Shown: positions 34,202-44,308, counted from the stretch's first letter. The stretch is DNA of 45,300 bases from Methyloprofundus sp. (GCA_012960135.1 DUBW01000007.1:1-45300); one strand, 5' to 3'. Notes: generated by a model not told the origin, from the sequence alone. Translations and numbers: made by a program.

Positions 34202-35209
34202 TTATCCGCCAGTGCTATTCATATGACGCATAATAATGGGTTGTTCGGTTAAATCAAACTCATGTTGTTCGGGTTTGATTTGCATGGCATCAATGATGAC
34301 TTGTTTAATGGCATCGGTATCACTGTTTTTATCGCGCATGATAGATTTTAAATCAACTGAATGTTCATTACCCAGACACAGCAATAAACGTCCTTCGGCA
34401 GTGAGCCGCACGCGATTACAGGTGCTGCAGAAATTATGGCTATGTGGAGATATAAAACCTACTTTGGTTTTTGAGCCCTGAATCCGGTAATAATCAGAGG
34501 GACCGGCAGTCTTGTCAGTAATCTTTTGTAGATTAAAGTGTGCATCCAGGTCTGCTTTAATCTGGTCGCTGGAATAATAGGTTTCAGCACGATCATGAGA
34601 GTTAATCAGGCCTAGTGGCATTTCTTCAATAAAACTAATATCGATACCTAGATCCTGGGCAAACAAAACCAGGTCAACGACTTCATCGTCATTGCGATTT
34701 TTTAAAATGACAGCGTTAATTTTTATCGCCTGAAAGCCTGTATTAACAGCGGTGTGTATGCCTTTTAGCACGGTTTCCAGATCACCTGTACGAGTGAGTT
34801 CGGTGAATTTTTGGGCATTCAGCGTATCTAGGCTAATATTTAAGCGCGCAACATGAGCCTGTTTTAACCGCTGGGCAGTCGTGGCGAGTTGGGAGCCATT
34901 AGTGGTCATTACCAGTTCTTCAAGCAACGGCAGGTCGCCAATTTTTTGGAGTAGCTCCAGCGCATTACGCCGTACCAAAGGTTCGCCGCCGGTAATTCTG
35001 ATTTTTGTCACGCCCAGTTCGGTAAAACATTTTGCCAGTAAGTAAATCTCTTCTAGACTAAGAATTTGCTCGCGCGGCAAAAACGTCATGTCCTCAGACA
35101 TGCAGTACTGACAGCGAAAATCGCAGCGATCGGTAATGGAAATACGGACATAGTCAACGGTTCTACCGAAACGATCCACTAATTGTTTTGCTTGTTTGGG
35201 GTGGCGCAT
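34202..35209 (-). CDS. moaA: GTP 3',8-cyclase (molybdenum cofactor biosynthesis)
   Basis: Radical SAM enzyme that converts GTP to 3',8-cyclo-GTP, the first step of molybdopterin synthesis. The N-terminal cluster motif is CDFRCQYC (Cys29, Cys33, Cys36), preceded by DRFGRTVDYVRISITDRC. The second, C-terminal cluster is in FCSTCNRVRL plus LLLCLGN. The last residues are STGG, matching the essential C-terminal Gly-Gly of MoaA. The 335-residue length fits. It opens a minus-strand unit with a rhodanese-like lipoprotein and an AlbA_2 membrane protein, and is divergent from the binding-protein gene at 35296. The partner moaC is not in the window. Confidence 0.96.
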   Translation of the reverse strand: MRHPKQAKQLVDRFGRTVDYVRISITDRCDFRCQYCMSEDMTFLPREQILSLEEIYLLAKCFTELGVTKIRITGGEPLVRRNALELLQKIGDLPLLEELVMTTNGSQLATTAQRLKQAHVARLNISLDTLNAQKFTELTRTGDLETVLKGIHTAVNTGFQAIKINAVILKNRNDDEVVDLVLFAQDLGIDISFIEEMPLGLINSHDRAETYYSSDQIKADLDAHFNLQKITDKTAGPSDYYRIQGSKTKVGFISPHSHNFCSTCNRVRLTAEGRLLLCLGNEHSVDLKSIMRDKNSDTDAIKQVIIDAMQIKPEQHEFDLTEQPIIMRHMNSTGG

Positions 35210-35295
35210 TGCTTGATTATCAATAGATAAGTCTATAATAGGCAGCCAATTTTATCAGTTTTTGAACTTGCTGTTTTAAACAATCGTTTTTAATT

Positions 35296-36258
35296 ATGAT
35301 CACCACTAAAAAAATAATTCTTATCACTGCATTGCTTGCCTGCCAATTTGCCTATGCAGGCGAGAAAACCTTGATTCGTTTCGGTGCATTGGCATTTGGT
35401 ACGGTTAACTGGGAATTAACGGCCATGCAGCAAACCGGAATGATGGAAACCGAGCACTACCGAGTGCAAGTGATAAAAATGGCCAATCCGCAAGCGGGGA
35501 AAATAGCCCTGCAATCAGGTGCTGTGGATATGATCGTTGCAGACTGGATCTGGGTTTCACGCATGCGCTCTCTGGGTAGGGATTATACTTTCTACCCTTA
35601 TTCCAATACGACAGGTTCATTAGTGGTGGCTGCAGACAGCCCCATTAAACAGTTACAGGATTTACAAGGCAGGAAGCTGGCAATCGCAGGAGGAGAGCTG
35701 GATAAAAATAGCTTATTGCTACAGGCTTTAATGCAAAAGCAGGGGCAGGCAGAAGTCTTTGCCAGCATAGAAAAAGTCTATGGTGCGCCGCCTTTACTTA
35801 GCCAACAAATACAGCGTCAGCGGGTTGATGCTTTATTGACCTATTGGCATTATGCAGCGCGTATGCAGGCCGAAGGCTATAGCGTCTTGATGAATGGTAC
35901 AGATATTTTGCGGGGTTTGGGTATACAAGTGAGTGTGCCCAATATCGGTTATGTTTTTGATCGGTCCTGGGCAAACAATAATAAAGCCGCAATACAGGAT
36001 TTTCTGGCAAGTACCCGAAGTATTAAAAATACCTTATGCGTGGATGACTCGGCATGGCAAAGGATCAAGCCTTTAATACGTGCAAAAACAGTGCAGGTAA
36101 GTCAGTTATTACGCCTGAAATACTGTGCAGGGCGCGTGCGAGAGTGGGGAGAGAAGGAGCAGCAGGCTGCTGCTGAGATCTATCGGTATTTGAAAAAGCT
36201 AAGTGCTAAACGCTTAACGGGCGATGCAGAAACAATTCAACCAGGCACTTTTTGGTGA
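35296..36258 (+). CDS. NitT/TauT-like ABC substrate-binding protein
   Basis: A periplasmic type-2 binding protein of 320 residues resembling the NMT1/SsuA group. A signal peptide (residues 1-21, ending FAYA) precedes LIRFGALAFGTVNWEL. The family's middle region is visible in SGAVDMIVADWIWVSRM and LQDLQGRKLAIAGGELDKNS. Three cysteines in the C-terminal half could form one disulphide. No permease or ATPase is adjacent, so this may serve a transporter encoded elsewhere, or act in sensing. It is divergent from moaA, and the Pho-box promoter of the porin gene lies just after it. Substrate unknown. Confidence 0.8.
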   Translation: MITTKKIILITALLACQFAYAGEKTLIRFGALAFGTVNWELTAMQQTGMMETEHYRVQVIKMANPQAGKIALQSGAVDMIVADWIWVSRMRSLGRDYTFYPYSNTTGSLVVAADSPIKQLQDLQGRKLAIAGGELDKNSLLLQALMQKQGQAEVFASIEKVYGAPPLLSQQIQRQRVDALLTYWHYAARMQAEGYSVLMNGTDILRGLGIQVSVPNIGYVFDRSWANNNKAAIQDFLASTRSIKNTLCVDDSAWQRIKPLIRAKTVQVSQLLRLKYCAGRVREWGEKEQQAAAEIYRYLKKLSAKRLTGDAETIQPGTFW

Positions 36259-36312
36259 GTTGTTTATCGCGCAGCCAGGAGTAAAAAAGCGACAGATTTT
36301 TTTATTATTTCG

Positions 36313-36346
36313 TTGTCATATTGCTGTCATAAATATTCTCTACTAT
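36313..36346 (+). promoter_or_regulatory. Pho box with appropriately spaced -10 element
   Basis: TTGTCAT (36313-36319) and CTGTCAT (36324-36330) are 7-base direct repeats separated by exactly 4 bases, as in the PhoB consensus. A -10-like TACTAT (36341-36346) follows 10 bases after the second repeat, the spacing expected when PhoB replaces the -35 element. It lies 45-78 bases upstream of a phosphate-type porin gene, which strongly supports phosphate-starvation control. Confidence 0.82.
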
Positions 36347-36390
36347 ATGATGAAATTTTTTCTATTTCATTTTGGGGAGATGCAAAACCA

Positions 36391-37866
36391 ATGCGGATTA
36401 ACAAAACAGCCAAAGCCTTAGCTTTGAGCTCTATATTGATGCTGGGTAATCCAGTCGCTCATGCTGAAGAGCAGGGGCTATTCGAAATACTGCTACAAAA
36501 CGGTAAAATTACACAATCTCAGTACGATGTTCTGACGAAGCAAAAAAAGGATGAGGTCAGTGATACTGAAGACCCCGAATTACTAGGAATAATGTTACAA
36601 AATGGCCTTATTGATCAGGCTCAGTACGATCAGTTACTTAAGCAAGACGTGACTGAGACTAAAGTGGCAGAAGTTAAAAGCGAGACGGCTACCAAGGAAG
36701 TGGTTATGAAAAGCGGTGATGATGTTATCGTTAAGCTGGATTCCAAAGGATTTCGCGTAGAAACTGCAGATAAAGCGTTTAAGTTTAAAGTCGGTGGACG
36801 TATTCAGGCTGATGTGAATTTCAGTGCCAATGGCCAGGAATTTGATCCTGATCCTATTGAAGGTTTCGAGCTGAGACGTGCTCGTTTATATGCTGCAGGA
36901 ACTTTATGGACGGATTATAATTTCAAGGCGCAATTTGATTTTGCAGGTAATAACGTCAGTATCAAAGATTTATTTGTAAAATACACAGGGCTAGACTGGT
37001 TTGACCTGACTGTCGGTAACCAAAAACAAACCATTAGTTTAGAATTGCAGGAAAGTTCTAACGATATTATGTTTACTGAGCGTTCGTTGGTTTCTTCATT
37101 GACAGCGCCATTATTTGATCGAGCACTTGGGGTCAGAGCAAGTTCTTCAGGTAAAAACTGGTCAGCACAATTCGGTGGCTATGGTTCGTCAATTAATAGA
37201 GCCAGTACGGGCGCCTGGGCAATTACATCCAGGGCAACTATTGCACCAATTCTGTCTAAGACGCATTTATTGCACTTAGGGGGGTCTGTGGGTTATCGTA
37301 ACCTGAATGATGGAAATGTACGCTTTAAGTACGAAACAACCAACCAGTCGAATGTGTATTTTACTGATACTAACGCGATAACGAATGTTGACGGTGCAAC
37401 CTTAGTAGACTTTGATGCAGCGTATATGATTGGCCCCTTCTCTGTGCAGGGAGAGTACGCTCACACTTGGCTATCACGTGATAATGACTTGAGTGGTCTG
37501 GATTTTAATGCTTATTATGTGCAAGCAGCGTGGACTCTAACGGGCGAATCTCGTTCTTATAGCGCATCGCAAGGAAAGTTCAAACGCTTGCAACCCAATA
37601 ATCCGTTTAGCTGGAAGAAAGGTACCTGGGGTGCTTGGGAACTGGCGACCCGGATTTCTGGTAACGATCTGAATTCAGGCGATATAGTTGGCGGAAAAGA
37701 AACCGCTCTTACCCTTGCAACGAACTGGTATCTAAACCGTAATATTCGGCTGATGGCTGATTATCGTTATGCATTTGATGTTCAGGATTCATCCGTTTTA
37801 CGTGATGGTGTTAATGCTGAGACGGGTATTCATCAATTCACGCTGCGTACTCAGTTGACGTTCTAA
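36391..37866 (+). CDS. OprP/OprO-like phosphate-selective porin
   Basis: Outer-membrane porin of the polyphosphate/phosphate-selective family. A signal peptide ends PVAHA (residues 1-25). Two copies of a ~20-residue helical motif follow: LFEILLQNGKITQSQYDVLT (30-49) and LLGIMLQNGLIDQAQYDQLL (64-83), a periplasmic element seen in some porins. The barrel covers the rest, with FKVGGRIQADVNF, EGFELRRARLYAAGTL and a final aromatic residue (LRTQLTF). The ATG at 36391 starts the signal peptide, with GGGGAGA 10 bases upstream; a longer upstream in-frame extension is not credible. It has its own Pho box and a strong terminator, so it is probably monocistronic and phosphate-regulated. Confidence 0.88.
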   Translation: MRINKTAKALALSSILMLGNPVAHAEEQGLFEILLQNGKITQSQYDVLTKQKKDEVSDTEDPELLGIMLQNGLIDQAQYDQLLKQDVTETKVAEVKSETATKEVVMKSGDDVIVKLDSKGFRVETADKAFKFKVGGRIQADVNFSANGQEFDPDPIEGFELRRARLYAAGTLWTDYNFKAQFDFAGNNVSIKDLFVKYTGLDWFDLTVGNQKQTISLELQESSNDIMFTERSLVSSLTAPLFDRALGVRASSSGKNWSAQFGGYGSSINRASTGAWAITSRATIAPILSKTHLLHLGGSVGYRNLNDGNVRFKYETTNQSNVYFTDTNAITNVDGATLVDFDAAYMIGPFSVQGEYAHTWLSRDNDLSGLDFNAYYVQAAWTLTGESRSYSASQGKFKRLQPNNPFSWKKGTWGAWELATRISGNDLNSGDIVGGKETALTLATNWYLNRNIRLMADYRYAFDVQDSSVLRDGVNAETGIHQFTLRTQLTF

Positions 37867-37895
37867 CGTGCACTAATATTTTTAGCTTCAAACCC

Positions 37896-37924
37896 AAAAA
37901 AGCCAGCTTTATGCTGGCTTTTTT
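37896..37924 (+). terminator. Strong intrinsic terminator of the porin gene
   Basis: A-rich AAAAAAGCCAGC (37896-37907) pairs with GCTGGCTTTTTT (37913-37924) around a 5-base loop, giving a 12-bp stem ended by a T-run. It lies 30 bases after the porin stop and 187 bases before recA. Confidence 0.9.
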
Positions 37925-37983
37925 GTTGCTTATTGAGATCAATGCCTGCGGTCCATGATCAGCTTAGGATCGCTAGTGTTTTC

Positions 37984-38014
37984 TTGATTTAAGAGGGCGG
38001 TTACTTCTTATAAT
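37984..38014 (+). promoter_or_regulatory. Candidate recA promoter without E. coli-type SOS box
   Basis: TATAAT (38009-38014) is preceded by TTGATT (37984-37989), but the 19-base spacer is longer than ideal. No CTGT-N8-ACAG LexA operator can be seen between the porin terminator and recA. Confidence 0.4.
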
Positions 38015-38110
38015 CAGGCAAATAAAGAGAAGTTTTTAATTTTGTTATGCGCTTTAATAAGCCTATGTGATAATGACGGGTTTTAATGCGTATTTAAGGG
38101 CTTGAAAATA

Positions 38111-39157
38111 ATGGATGAGAATAAGACGAAAGCATTAAGCGCTGCCTTAATGCAAATTGAAAAACAATTTGGTAAGGGAGCAGTCATGCGTATGGGCGAT
38201 GATACCGCATCGCGTGATATACAAACGGTTTCTACGGGTTCTTTAACATTAGATATTGCCTTGGGCGTCGGTGGTTTGCCGCGTGGTCGGGTTATTGAAA
38301 TCTATGGTCCTGAATCCTCTGGTAAAACCACGATGACTTTGTCTACCATTGCACAAATGCAAAAAGTAGGCGGTACCGCTGCATTTATTGATGCAGAACA
38401 TGCACTGGACCCTAGTTACGCTGAAAAAATCGGTGTTAATGTTGATGATTTATTAGTCTCTCAGCCGGATACCGGAGAGCAGGCTCTGGAAATTTGCGAC
38501 ATGCTAGTGCGCTCCAATGCCGTTGATATTGTTGTGATTGACTCGGTAGCAGCGTTAACTCCCAAGGCTGAAATTGAAGGCGATATGGGGGACTCCCATA
38601 TGGGCTTGCAAGCTCGATTAATGTCCCAGGCTCTAAGGAAATTAACCGCAAATATCAAGCGTTCTAATACCATGGTTATTTTTATTAACCAGATTCGTAT
38701 GAAAATCGGCGTCATGTTTGGTAGTCCTGAAACCACAACCGGTGGTAATGCTTTAAAATTCTATGCTTCTGTACGCCTGGATATACGTCGTATCGGCGCG
38801 ATTAAAAAAGGCGATGAGATCATCGGTAATGAAACGCGGGTTAAAGTCGTTAAAAATAAAGTGGCTCCGCCATTTAAACAAGCTGAATTTGAAATTATCT
38901 ATGGTGAGGGTATTTCCTTCCTGGGTGAGTTGATAGATCTGGGTGTGAAATACGGCTTTATTAATAAAGCAGGTTCATGGTATAGCTATGGCAAAAATAA
39001 GATTGGCCAGGGTAAAGACAATGTGCGTGCCTTTTTAAAAGACAACCCACAGCTTGTAGAAGAGTTAGAAGCAAATATTCGAGCGGAAGTGTTTAATACA
39101 AAAGTCGACCCAGATGTTAAGGCAGTAGAGTCTGATGATACTGATGGACTTGTTTAG
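38111..39157 (+). CDS. recA: Recombinase A
   Basis: DNA strand-exchange protein and SOS co-protease. It begins [20 protein letters not shown], the usual RecA N-terminus, so the ATG at 38111 is preferred to an in-frame TTG at 38102. Walker A is GPESSGKTT, and the family signature [16 protein letters not shown] is present. The acidic C-terminus (VESDDTDG) is typical. Intact length of 348 residues. recX follows after 17 bases, as in many gammaproteobacteria, and then alaS. No clear LexA box was found upstream. Confidence 0.98.
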   Translation: MDENKTKALSAALMQIEKQFGKGAVMRMGDDTASRDIQTVSTGSLTLDIALGVGGLPRGRVIEIYGPESSGKTTMTLSTIAQMQKVGGTAAFIDAEHALDPSYAEKIGVNVDDLLVSQPDTGEQALEICDMLVRSNAVDIVVIDSVAALTPKAEIEGDMGDSHMGLQARLMSQALRKLTANIKRSNTMVIFINQIRMKIGVMFGSPETTTGGNALKFYASVRLDIRRIGAIKKGDEIIGNETRVKVVKNKVAPPFKQAEFEIIYGEGISFLGELIDLGVKYGFINKAGSWYSYGKNKIGQGKDNVRAFLKDNPQLVEELEANIRAEVFNTKVDPDVKAVESDDTDGLV

Positions 39158-39174
39158 TTCTTAGTGATGTCTGT

Positions 39175-39633
39175 GTGCTTGCAATGCACGATGATAAGGA
39201 AAACTATAAAGCAATACACGAAGCTTGTTTACGCTATTTGGTGCGGCGCGAACACAGCCGGCATGAGTTATTGCAAAAAGTATCAGCTAAAGGCTTTGTT
39301 AAACAGGAGATAGCTCAGGTTATAGATGAGCTAATGGAACAAGGTCTACAGAGTGATGCGAGATTTGCAGAAAGCTATGCAAGAAGCCGGGTACACAAAG
39401 GATTTGGCCCCTTGCACATTCAGGCAGAACTACAGCAACGCGGGGTAAGTAACTGTCCATTTGATATGGCGGTAGAAGATATCACGGGTAGTTGGGAAGA
39501 GCTACTAGAGCAAGTGTATAGCAAGAAATACGGTAATAAGCCGATAGTGGATAGGCGAGAAAAACTCAAGCGTAGCCGCTTTTTACAGCAGCGCGGTTTT
39601 CCAACGGAGTTGGTTCGTCGTTTATTTAAGTAG
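39175..39633 (+). CDS. recX: Regulatory protein RecX
   Basis: Modulator that binds the RecA filament and inhibits its activities. The 152-residue length, all-helical character and three-repeat layout fit: LRYLVRREHSRHELLQKVSA, then a segment with ELMEQGLQSDARFAESYARS, and a third with LKRSRFLQQRGFPTELVRR. It starts with GTG at 39175, with an ATG three codons later as an alternative. Directly downstream of recA and probably cotranscribed. Confidence 0.93.
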   Translation: MLAMHDDKENYKAIHEACLRYLVRREHSRHELLQKVSAKGFVKQEIAQVIDELMEQGLQSDARFAESYARSRVHKGFGPLHIQAELQQRGVSNCPFDMAVEDITGSWEELLEQVYSKKYGNKPIVDRREKLKRSRFLQQRGFPTELVRRLFK

Positions 39634-39642
39634 CTAAAAATT

Positions 39643-39762
39643 ATGTAGGCTGGATGAGTTTTTATTGCGTAGCAATAAAAACATTATCCGGCAATGCAGA
39701 GCTTTTCTGAAATGCTGGGTTACGTTATCGCGCTTCGCTTAATAAGCTAACCTAGCCTACAT
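39643..39762. repeat. MITE-like palindromic element between recX and alaS
   Basis: ATGTAGGCTGG at the left end is matched by CTAGCCTACAT at the right, giving imperfect terminal inverted repeats about 120 bases apart. Internally TTTTTATTGC (39659-39668) pairs with GCAATAAAAA (39672-39681). The right part, with GGGTTACG...GCTTCGCTTAATAAGC...AACCTAGCCTAC, is typical of small dispersed palindromic elements in proteobacteria. No ORF. Confidence 0.65.
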
Positions 39763-39890
39763 GTAACTTATTTTAAAAATGAATAACAGCTTAGGTTGAG
39801 AATATTAGACTTTAGCCAAAAGCCTACAAAATAGATGCTCTTATAGTTTACGAGCCAATAATTAGAAAAACGTTTATATAGTAATAAATT

Positions 39891-42506
39891 ATGAAAAATC
39901 TGACCGGTGCCGAGCTACGTACTGCCTTTTTACAATTCTTTGTAGATCAAGAGCACTCCATCCAGCCTTCCAGTTCTCTAGTGCCAGGTAATGACCCTAC
40001 CTTATTATTTACCAATGCGGGTATGGTGCAATTTAAAGATGTATTTTTAGGCAGGGAAAAACGTAACTATGTGCGGGCAACGACCAGTCAGCGCTGTGTA
40101 CGCGCAGGTGGTAAACATAATGACCTGGAAAATGTAGGTTATACCGCAAGACACCACACCTTTTTTGAAATGCTGGGTAATTTTAGCTTTGGTGATTATT
40201 TCAAACAGGACGCTATACATTTTGCCTGGGATTTTCTAACCAAAGAACTGGGGATTCCGGCTGAAAAGCTCTGGGTCACCGTTTTTGATGAAGATTCAGA
40301 AGCTGAAAAAATCTGGCTGGAAGATATCAAAGTGGACCCGAATCGCCTTTCCCGGATAGGTGCAAAAGATAATTTCTGGTCTATGGGCGATATAGGGCCA
40401 TGCGGTCCTTGTACCGAAATTTTTTACGACCACGGTGAAGATATTGCTGGTGGCCCACCTGGAACTCCTGAAGAAGATGGCGATCGCTATATCGAGATCT
40501 GGAACCTGGTGTTTATGCAATACGACCGTGATGCGGATGGTCACTTAACTTCGTTACCCAAACCATCGGTAGATACGGGTATGGGACTAGAACGTCTTGC
40601 TGCGGTGTTACAGGGAGTACACAATAATTATGAAATTGATTTATTCCAGAAATTACTGACCACAGCTGCGAAGCTTGCAGGCATGCAAGATTTAAGCAAT
40701 AGCTCATTAAGAGTCATCGCCGATCATATTCGTTCCTGCGCTTTTTTGGTGGTGGACGATGTACTGCCATCAAATGAAGGGCGTGGCTATGTGCTAAGGC
40801 GTATTATTCGCCGGGCCATTCGCCATGGTTATCGTCTGGGAATTCGTGAGGTCTTCTTTTATCAGTTAGTTGCCCCTTTAGTCGCTGAAATGGGTGAAGC
40901 TTATCCAGAGCTTGCGGCTGCTCAAGGGCTGGTTGAGCGAGTACTCAAAGTTGAAGAAGAGCGCTTTGCTGAAACTCTGGAACAAGGTATGAAAATCCTG
41001 GAAGCTTGTGTAGAGAAAATGACTGGGAAAGTCATTCCAGGCGATGTGGTTTTTCAGCTTTATGACACTTATGGCTTTCCAGCCGATTTAACGGCTGACT
41101 ATGCGCGAGAAAATGATCTGACAGTCGATCATGCAGGTTTTGACATTGCTATGGGCGCACAGCGAGAGCGCGCGCGGGCAGCAAAGAATTTTGGTGCTGA
41201 CTACAATCAGACCATAAAGTTGGACGCTGAAACCGAGTTTACCGGCTATCAGCAGCTTAATGATCAGGTGCAAATTATCGGCCTGTTTCAGCAAAGTGAA
41301 GCCGTTGAGGTTTTAGCTGAAGGCGCTGAAGGTGTGGTTGTTTTAGACAGTACTCCTTTTTATGCAGAGTCGGGTGGGCAGGCTGGTGACCTGGGGCGTA
41401 TCGAAGTTGATGGCGCGATTTTTGAAGTCACCAATACACAGAAGCAGGGGGGTAGTTTATTTTTACATTATGGTAAAGTGCTGTCGGGTGAATTAAAAAA
41501 CAACGCGACCTGTAGTGCGATGGTCGAGCCGCAAACTAGGCAGGCGAGCGCATTAAATCATTCCGCTACCCATTTGCTACATGCTGCATTACGTCAGATA
41601 TTGGGCGAGCACGTCACGCAAAAAGGTTCATTAGTCAATGCTGAGCGTCTGCGTTTTGATTTCTCGCATTTTGAGCCGCTGAGCACAGAGGAAATAAAAA
41701 TCATCGAGCGCATGGTTAATCAGCAAATTCGCCATAATGCACAAGTCACCGCAGATACAATGTCTAAAGATGATGCGATAAACGCAGGTGCGATGGCACT
41801 GTTTGGTGAAAAATACGGAGATGAAGTCAGGGTTTTAAAAATAGGCGAGTTTTCTACTGAATTATGTGGGGGTATTCATGCGCAGCGTGCAGGTGATATC
41901 GGCTTATTTAAAATTATTAGTGAAACAGGTGTGGCATCGGGAGTACGCCGGCTAGAAGCGATTACCGGCGAAGCATCGATGCAATGGCTGGAAGGCAGGG
42001 AAAAGACCATTGCCGAAATTGCCAGTGTCGTCAAAGCAGTGCCAGAAACAGCTGCCGAAAAAGTGCAGCAATTAATGGCTAAAAGTAAGCAGCTAGAAAA
42101 AGAACTGCAGCGCATTCAAGCTAAGTTAGCCAGCTCAGCCGGTGGTGAATTGGCTAACCAGGCAATCGACATTGATGGCATTAAGGTGCTGGCTGTTAAA
42201 TTAGACGGAGTTGAACCTAAAGCGATGGTTGAATTACTGGATCAATTGAAGAATAAGCTAGGCAGTGCGGCCATCGTTCTGGCAGCGGTAAGTAATGGTA
42301 AAGTCAATTTGATTGCCGGTGTGTCAAAAGATCAGATAGCGCGGCTAAAAGCAGGCGACTTGGTAAACTCGGTAGCTACTCAGGTGGGTGGCAAAGGCGG
42401 AGGTCGACCTGATATGGCTAGGGCAGGGGGTACCGACCCGAAAAATCTGGATGCCGCACTAAAGCAAGTGCCTGATTGGGTGCGTGAACAAATAGGTGCT
42501 AAATAA
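39891..42506 (+). CDS. alaS: Alanyl-tRNA synthetase
   Basis: Class II aminoacyl-tRNA synthetase that charges tRNA-Ala, 871 residues. The catalytic domain opens with [20 protein letters not shown] and contains [20 protein letters not shown]. The editing domain keeps its zinc residues in [12 protein letters not shown] and [13 protein letters not shown]. The C-terminal C-Ala domain ends [17 protein letters not shown], as expected. It is intact. lysC begins directly after its stop codon, and csrA and tRNAs follow, a conserved gammaproteobacterial order. Confidence 0.98.
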   Translation: MKNLTGAELRTAFLQFFVDQEHSIQPSSSLVPGNDPTLLFTNAGMVQFKDVFLGREKRNYVRATTSQRCVRAGGKHNDLENVGYTARHHTFFEMLGNFSFGDYFKQDAIHFAWDFLTKELGIPAEKLWVTVFDEDSEAEKIWLEDIKVDPNRLSRIGAKDNFWSMGDIGPCGPCTEIFYDHGEDIAGGPPGTPEEDGDRYIEIWNLVFMQYDRDADGHLTSLPKPSVDTGMGLERLAAVLQGVHNNYEIDLFQKLLTTAAKLAGMQDLSNSSLRVIADHIRSCAFLVVDDVLPSNEGRGYVLRRIIRRAIRHGYRLGIREVFFYQLVAPLVAEMGEAYPELAAAQGLVERVLKVEEERFAETLEQGMKILEACVEKMTGKVIPGDVVFQLYDTYGFPADLTADYARENDLTVDHAGFDIAMGAQRERARAAKNFGADYNQTIKLDAETEFTGYQQLNDQVQIIGLFQQSEAVEVLAEGAEGVVVLDSTPFYAESGGQAGDLGRIEVDGAIFEVTNTQKQGGSLFLHYGKVLSGELKNNATCSAMVEPQTRQASALNHSATHLLHAALRQILGEHVTQKGSLVNAERLRFDFSHFEPLSTEEIKIIERMVNQQIRHNAQVTADTMSKDDAINAGAMALFGEKYGDEVRVLKIGEFSTELCGGIHAQRAGDIGLFKIISETGVASGVRRLEAITGEASMQWLEGREKTIAEIASVVKAVPETAAEKVQQLMAKSKQLEKELQRIQAKLASSAGGELANQAIDIDGIKVLAVKLDGVEPKAMVELLDQLKNKLGSAAIVLAAVSNGKVNLIAGVSKDQIARLKAGDLVNSVATQVGGKGGGRPDMARAGGTDPKNLDAALKQVPDWVREQIGAK

Positions 42507-43742
42507 ATGGCAGTTTATGTATATAAATTCGGCGGCACATCCGTCGGATCGGTAGAGCGAATTCAAGCAGTCGCAGAAAAAGTAAAACTAACTCACGATA
42601 AAGGCGATCAGGTGGTTGTTGTGGTTTCTGCCATGAGTGGAGAAACCAATCGCTTAACCGATTTAGCCACACAAATACAAAATAAACCTGTTTCCAGAGA
42701 AATGGATGTTTTATTATCCACTGGCGAGCAAGTGACCGTGGCTTTATTGAGTATGGCATTAAATGAGCTGGGTTGCCCTGCGTGTTCATACACCGGTAGC
42801 CAGGTGCGTATTGAAACAGATAGCACGCATACCAAAGCGCGCATTAAACGCATTGATGATGCAAAGATTCATGCTGATCTAAATGCCGGGAAGGTGGTCG
42901 TGGTCGCTGGCTTTCAGGGAGTAGATGAGCATGGCAATATCACCACTCTGGGGCGAGGCGGATCGGATACCACAGCGGTAGCGCTAGCAGCCGTATTAAA
43001 AGCAGATGAATGCCATATCTATACTGATGTTGATGGTGTTTACACCACTGATCCACGGATCGAACCTAAAGCGCGGCGCTTAGACAAAATTACCTTCGAG
43101 GAAATGCTGGAAATGTCCAGCTTAGGCTCGAAGATACTGCAAATCAGATCGGTAGAATTTGCCGGTAAATATAATGTCGCATTACGCGTATTATCATCAT
43201 TTTCAGAAGGGCGTGGCACGCTCATTACTTACGAGGAACCAGCTGTGGAGCAAGCGTTAATTTCAGGTATCGCATTTAATAAAGATGAAGCAAAACTAAC
43301 GATTACCGGCGTGCCGGATATTCCGGGGGCGGCGTCAAAAATACTTGGGCCAGTTGCCGATGCTAATATCGAAGTTGATATGATTATCCAGAATATAGCC
43401 GATGATGCGACAACAGATTTTACCTTTACTGTGCACAGAAATGACTTTGAAACGGCCAAGAACATTCTTACAGATACCTGTAAAGAACTTGGGGCAAGGG
43501 CGGTTACCACAGATAACAGCATCGTAAAAATTTCTATCGTAGGTGTTGGAATGCGCTCGCATGCAGGCATCGCGAGTAAGATGTTTAAAGCGCTAGCAGA
43601 CGAAATGATCAATATTAAAATGATTTCCACTTCAGAAATAAAAATCTCGGTGGTCGTCGAAGAAAAGTACCTGGAACTAGCAGTAAGAACCCTGCACGCG
43701 GCTTTTGAGCTAGATCAGGAGCTGCCGGAAGTGGCCGGTTAG
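42507..43742 (+). CDS. lysC: Aspartate kinase (monofunctional, feedback-regulated)
   Basis: Phosphorylates aspartate, the entry step to lysine, threonine, methionine and diaminopimelate. The N-terminal kinase domain starts YVYKFGGTSVGSVERI and contains TLGRGGSDTTAVALA; the aspartate-binding segment YTDVDGVYTTDPR follows. Two ACT domains occupy about 265-405 (ITGVPDIPGAASKI; KISIVGVGMRSHAG), which usually bind lysine and/or threonine. The 411-residue single-function form fits, with an internal beta-subunit start possible. There is no gap after alaS, so no riboswitch precedes it. Confidence 0.96.
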   Translation: MAVYVYKFGGTSVGSVERIQAVAEKVKLTHDKGDQVVVVVSAMSGETNRLTDLATQIQNKPVSREMDVLLSTGEQVTVALLSMALNELGCPACSYTGSQVRIETDSTHTKARIKRIDDAKIHADLNAGKVVVVAGFQGVDEHGNITTLGRGGSDTTAVALAAVLKADECHIYTDVDGVYTTDPRIEPKARRLDKITFEEMLEMSSLGSKILQIRSVEFAGKYNVALRVLSSFSEGRGTLITYEEPAVEQALISGIAFNKDEAKLTITGVPDIPGAASKILGPVADANIEVDMIIQNIADDATTDFTFTVHRNDFETAKNILTDTCKELGARAVTTDNSIVKISIVGVGMRSHAGIASKMFKALADEMINIKMISTSEIKISVVVEEKYLELAVRTLHAAFELDQELPEVAG

Positions 43743-44053
43743 TACAGCATTCATTTTCGTTTTGCAGGTCGATGAATTTATAACAATACGATTATAAATA
43801 ATATTTTATTGCCTCTATCCGCCAATAGAGAAAGACTGCTGTACTAGTGATTCGTTAAAATATTCAATGAGTTAGCTATTGCCCTAATATGACTGGTGAT
43901 ATTATTAGTAATATTGATTGGGTACTTTACTCGTTTTCCTATTAATTTAAAGTGAATAAGTTTTTTGTTTTTTTAAATCACTGCTATAATAATCCGCTAA
44001 GTCCAGTTCTGTGTATAGCAGGGCTTTTAATTATGAACAGGGAGATGAGATAG
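43743..44053. promoter_or_regulatory. lysC-csrA intergenic region with csrA promoter
   Basis: A near-consensus -10 TATAAT at 43985-43990 is preceded at 17 bases by TTTTTG (43962-43967), a weak -35. A small stem CTCTAT/ATAGAG at about 43813-43830 may end lysC transcription. The AT-rich stretch upstream of the promoter could act as an UP element. Confidence 0.6.
44037..44043 (+). promoter_or_regulatory. Probable CsrA-binding site overlapping the csrA Shine-Dalgarno
   Basis: ACAGGGA (44037-44043), followed by GATG, matches the A(C/A)GGA-type core bound by CsrA and overlaps the csrA ribosome binding site (GGAG). A second AGGG occurs at about 44020. This arrangement fits translational autorepression. 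Confidence 0.55.
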
Positions 44054-44296
44054 ATGCTTATATTAACGCGTCGCGTAGGAGAGACCTTAATGATCGGGGA
44101 CGAAGTTACTGTCACAGTCCTGGGAGTTAAAGGTAATCAGGTACGTATTGGTATTAATGCTCCTAAAGATGTATCTGTGCACAGGGAAGAAATCTACGAA
44201 AGAATTAAGAACGAACAATCAGGTGATACATCAGCTGAAAGTTCAAGTCCTGCTGTCGAGCCTGGAAGCGGTGGTCTAATGGGTTCAGACGACTAA
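44054..44296 (+). CDS. csrA: Carbon storage regulator CsrA
   Basis: RNA-binding global post-transcriptional regulator. The first 60 residues match CsrA closely: [20 protein letters not shown], then [20 protein letters not shown] and [10 protein letters not shown], including the Arg44-equivalent needed for RNA binding (VHREE). The protein has an unusually long, Ser/Gly-rich acidic tail (to 80 residues versus about 61 in E. coli). Location between lysC and tRNA-Ser is the standard gammaproteobacterial context. A candidate autoregulatory site overlaps its ribosome site. Confidence 0.97.
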   Translation: MLILTRRVGETLMIGDEVTVTVLGVKGNQVRIGINAPKDVSVHREEIYERIKNEQSGDTSAESSSPAVEPGSGGLMGSDD

Positions 44297-44308
44297 AAGT
44301 TTAAAACT

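Noticed and set aside
37946-37962. CTG...CAG pair upstream of recA as a LexA operator
   Set aside because: The spacing is 11 bases instead of 10 and the flanking bases do not fit the operator consensus.
42490-42510. Lysine riboswitch upstream of lysC
   Set aside because: lysC starts immediately after the alaS stop, so there is no leader to hold one.
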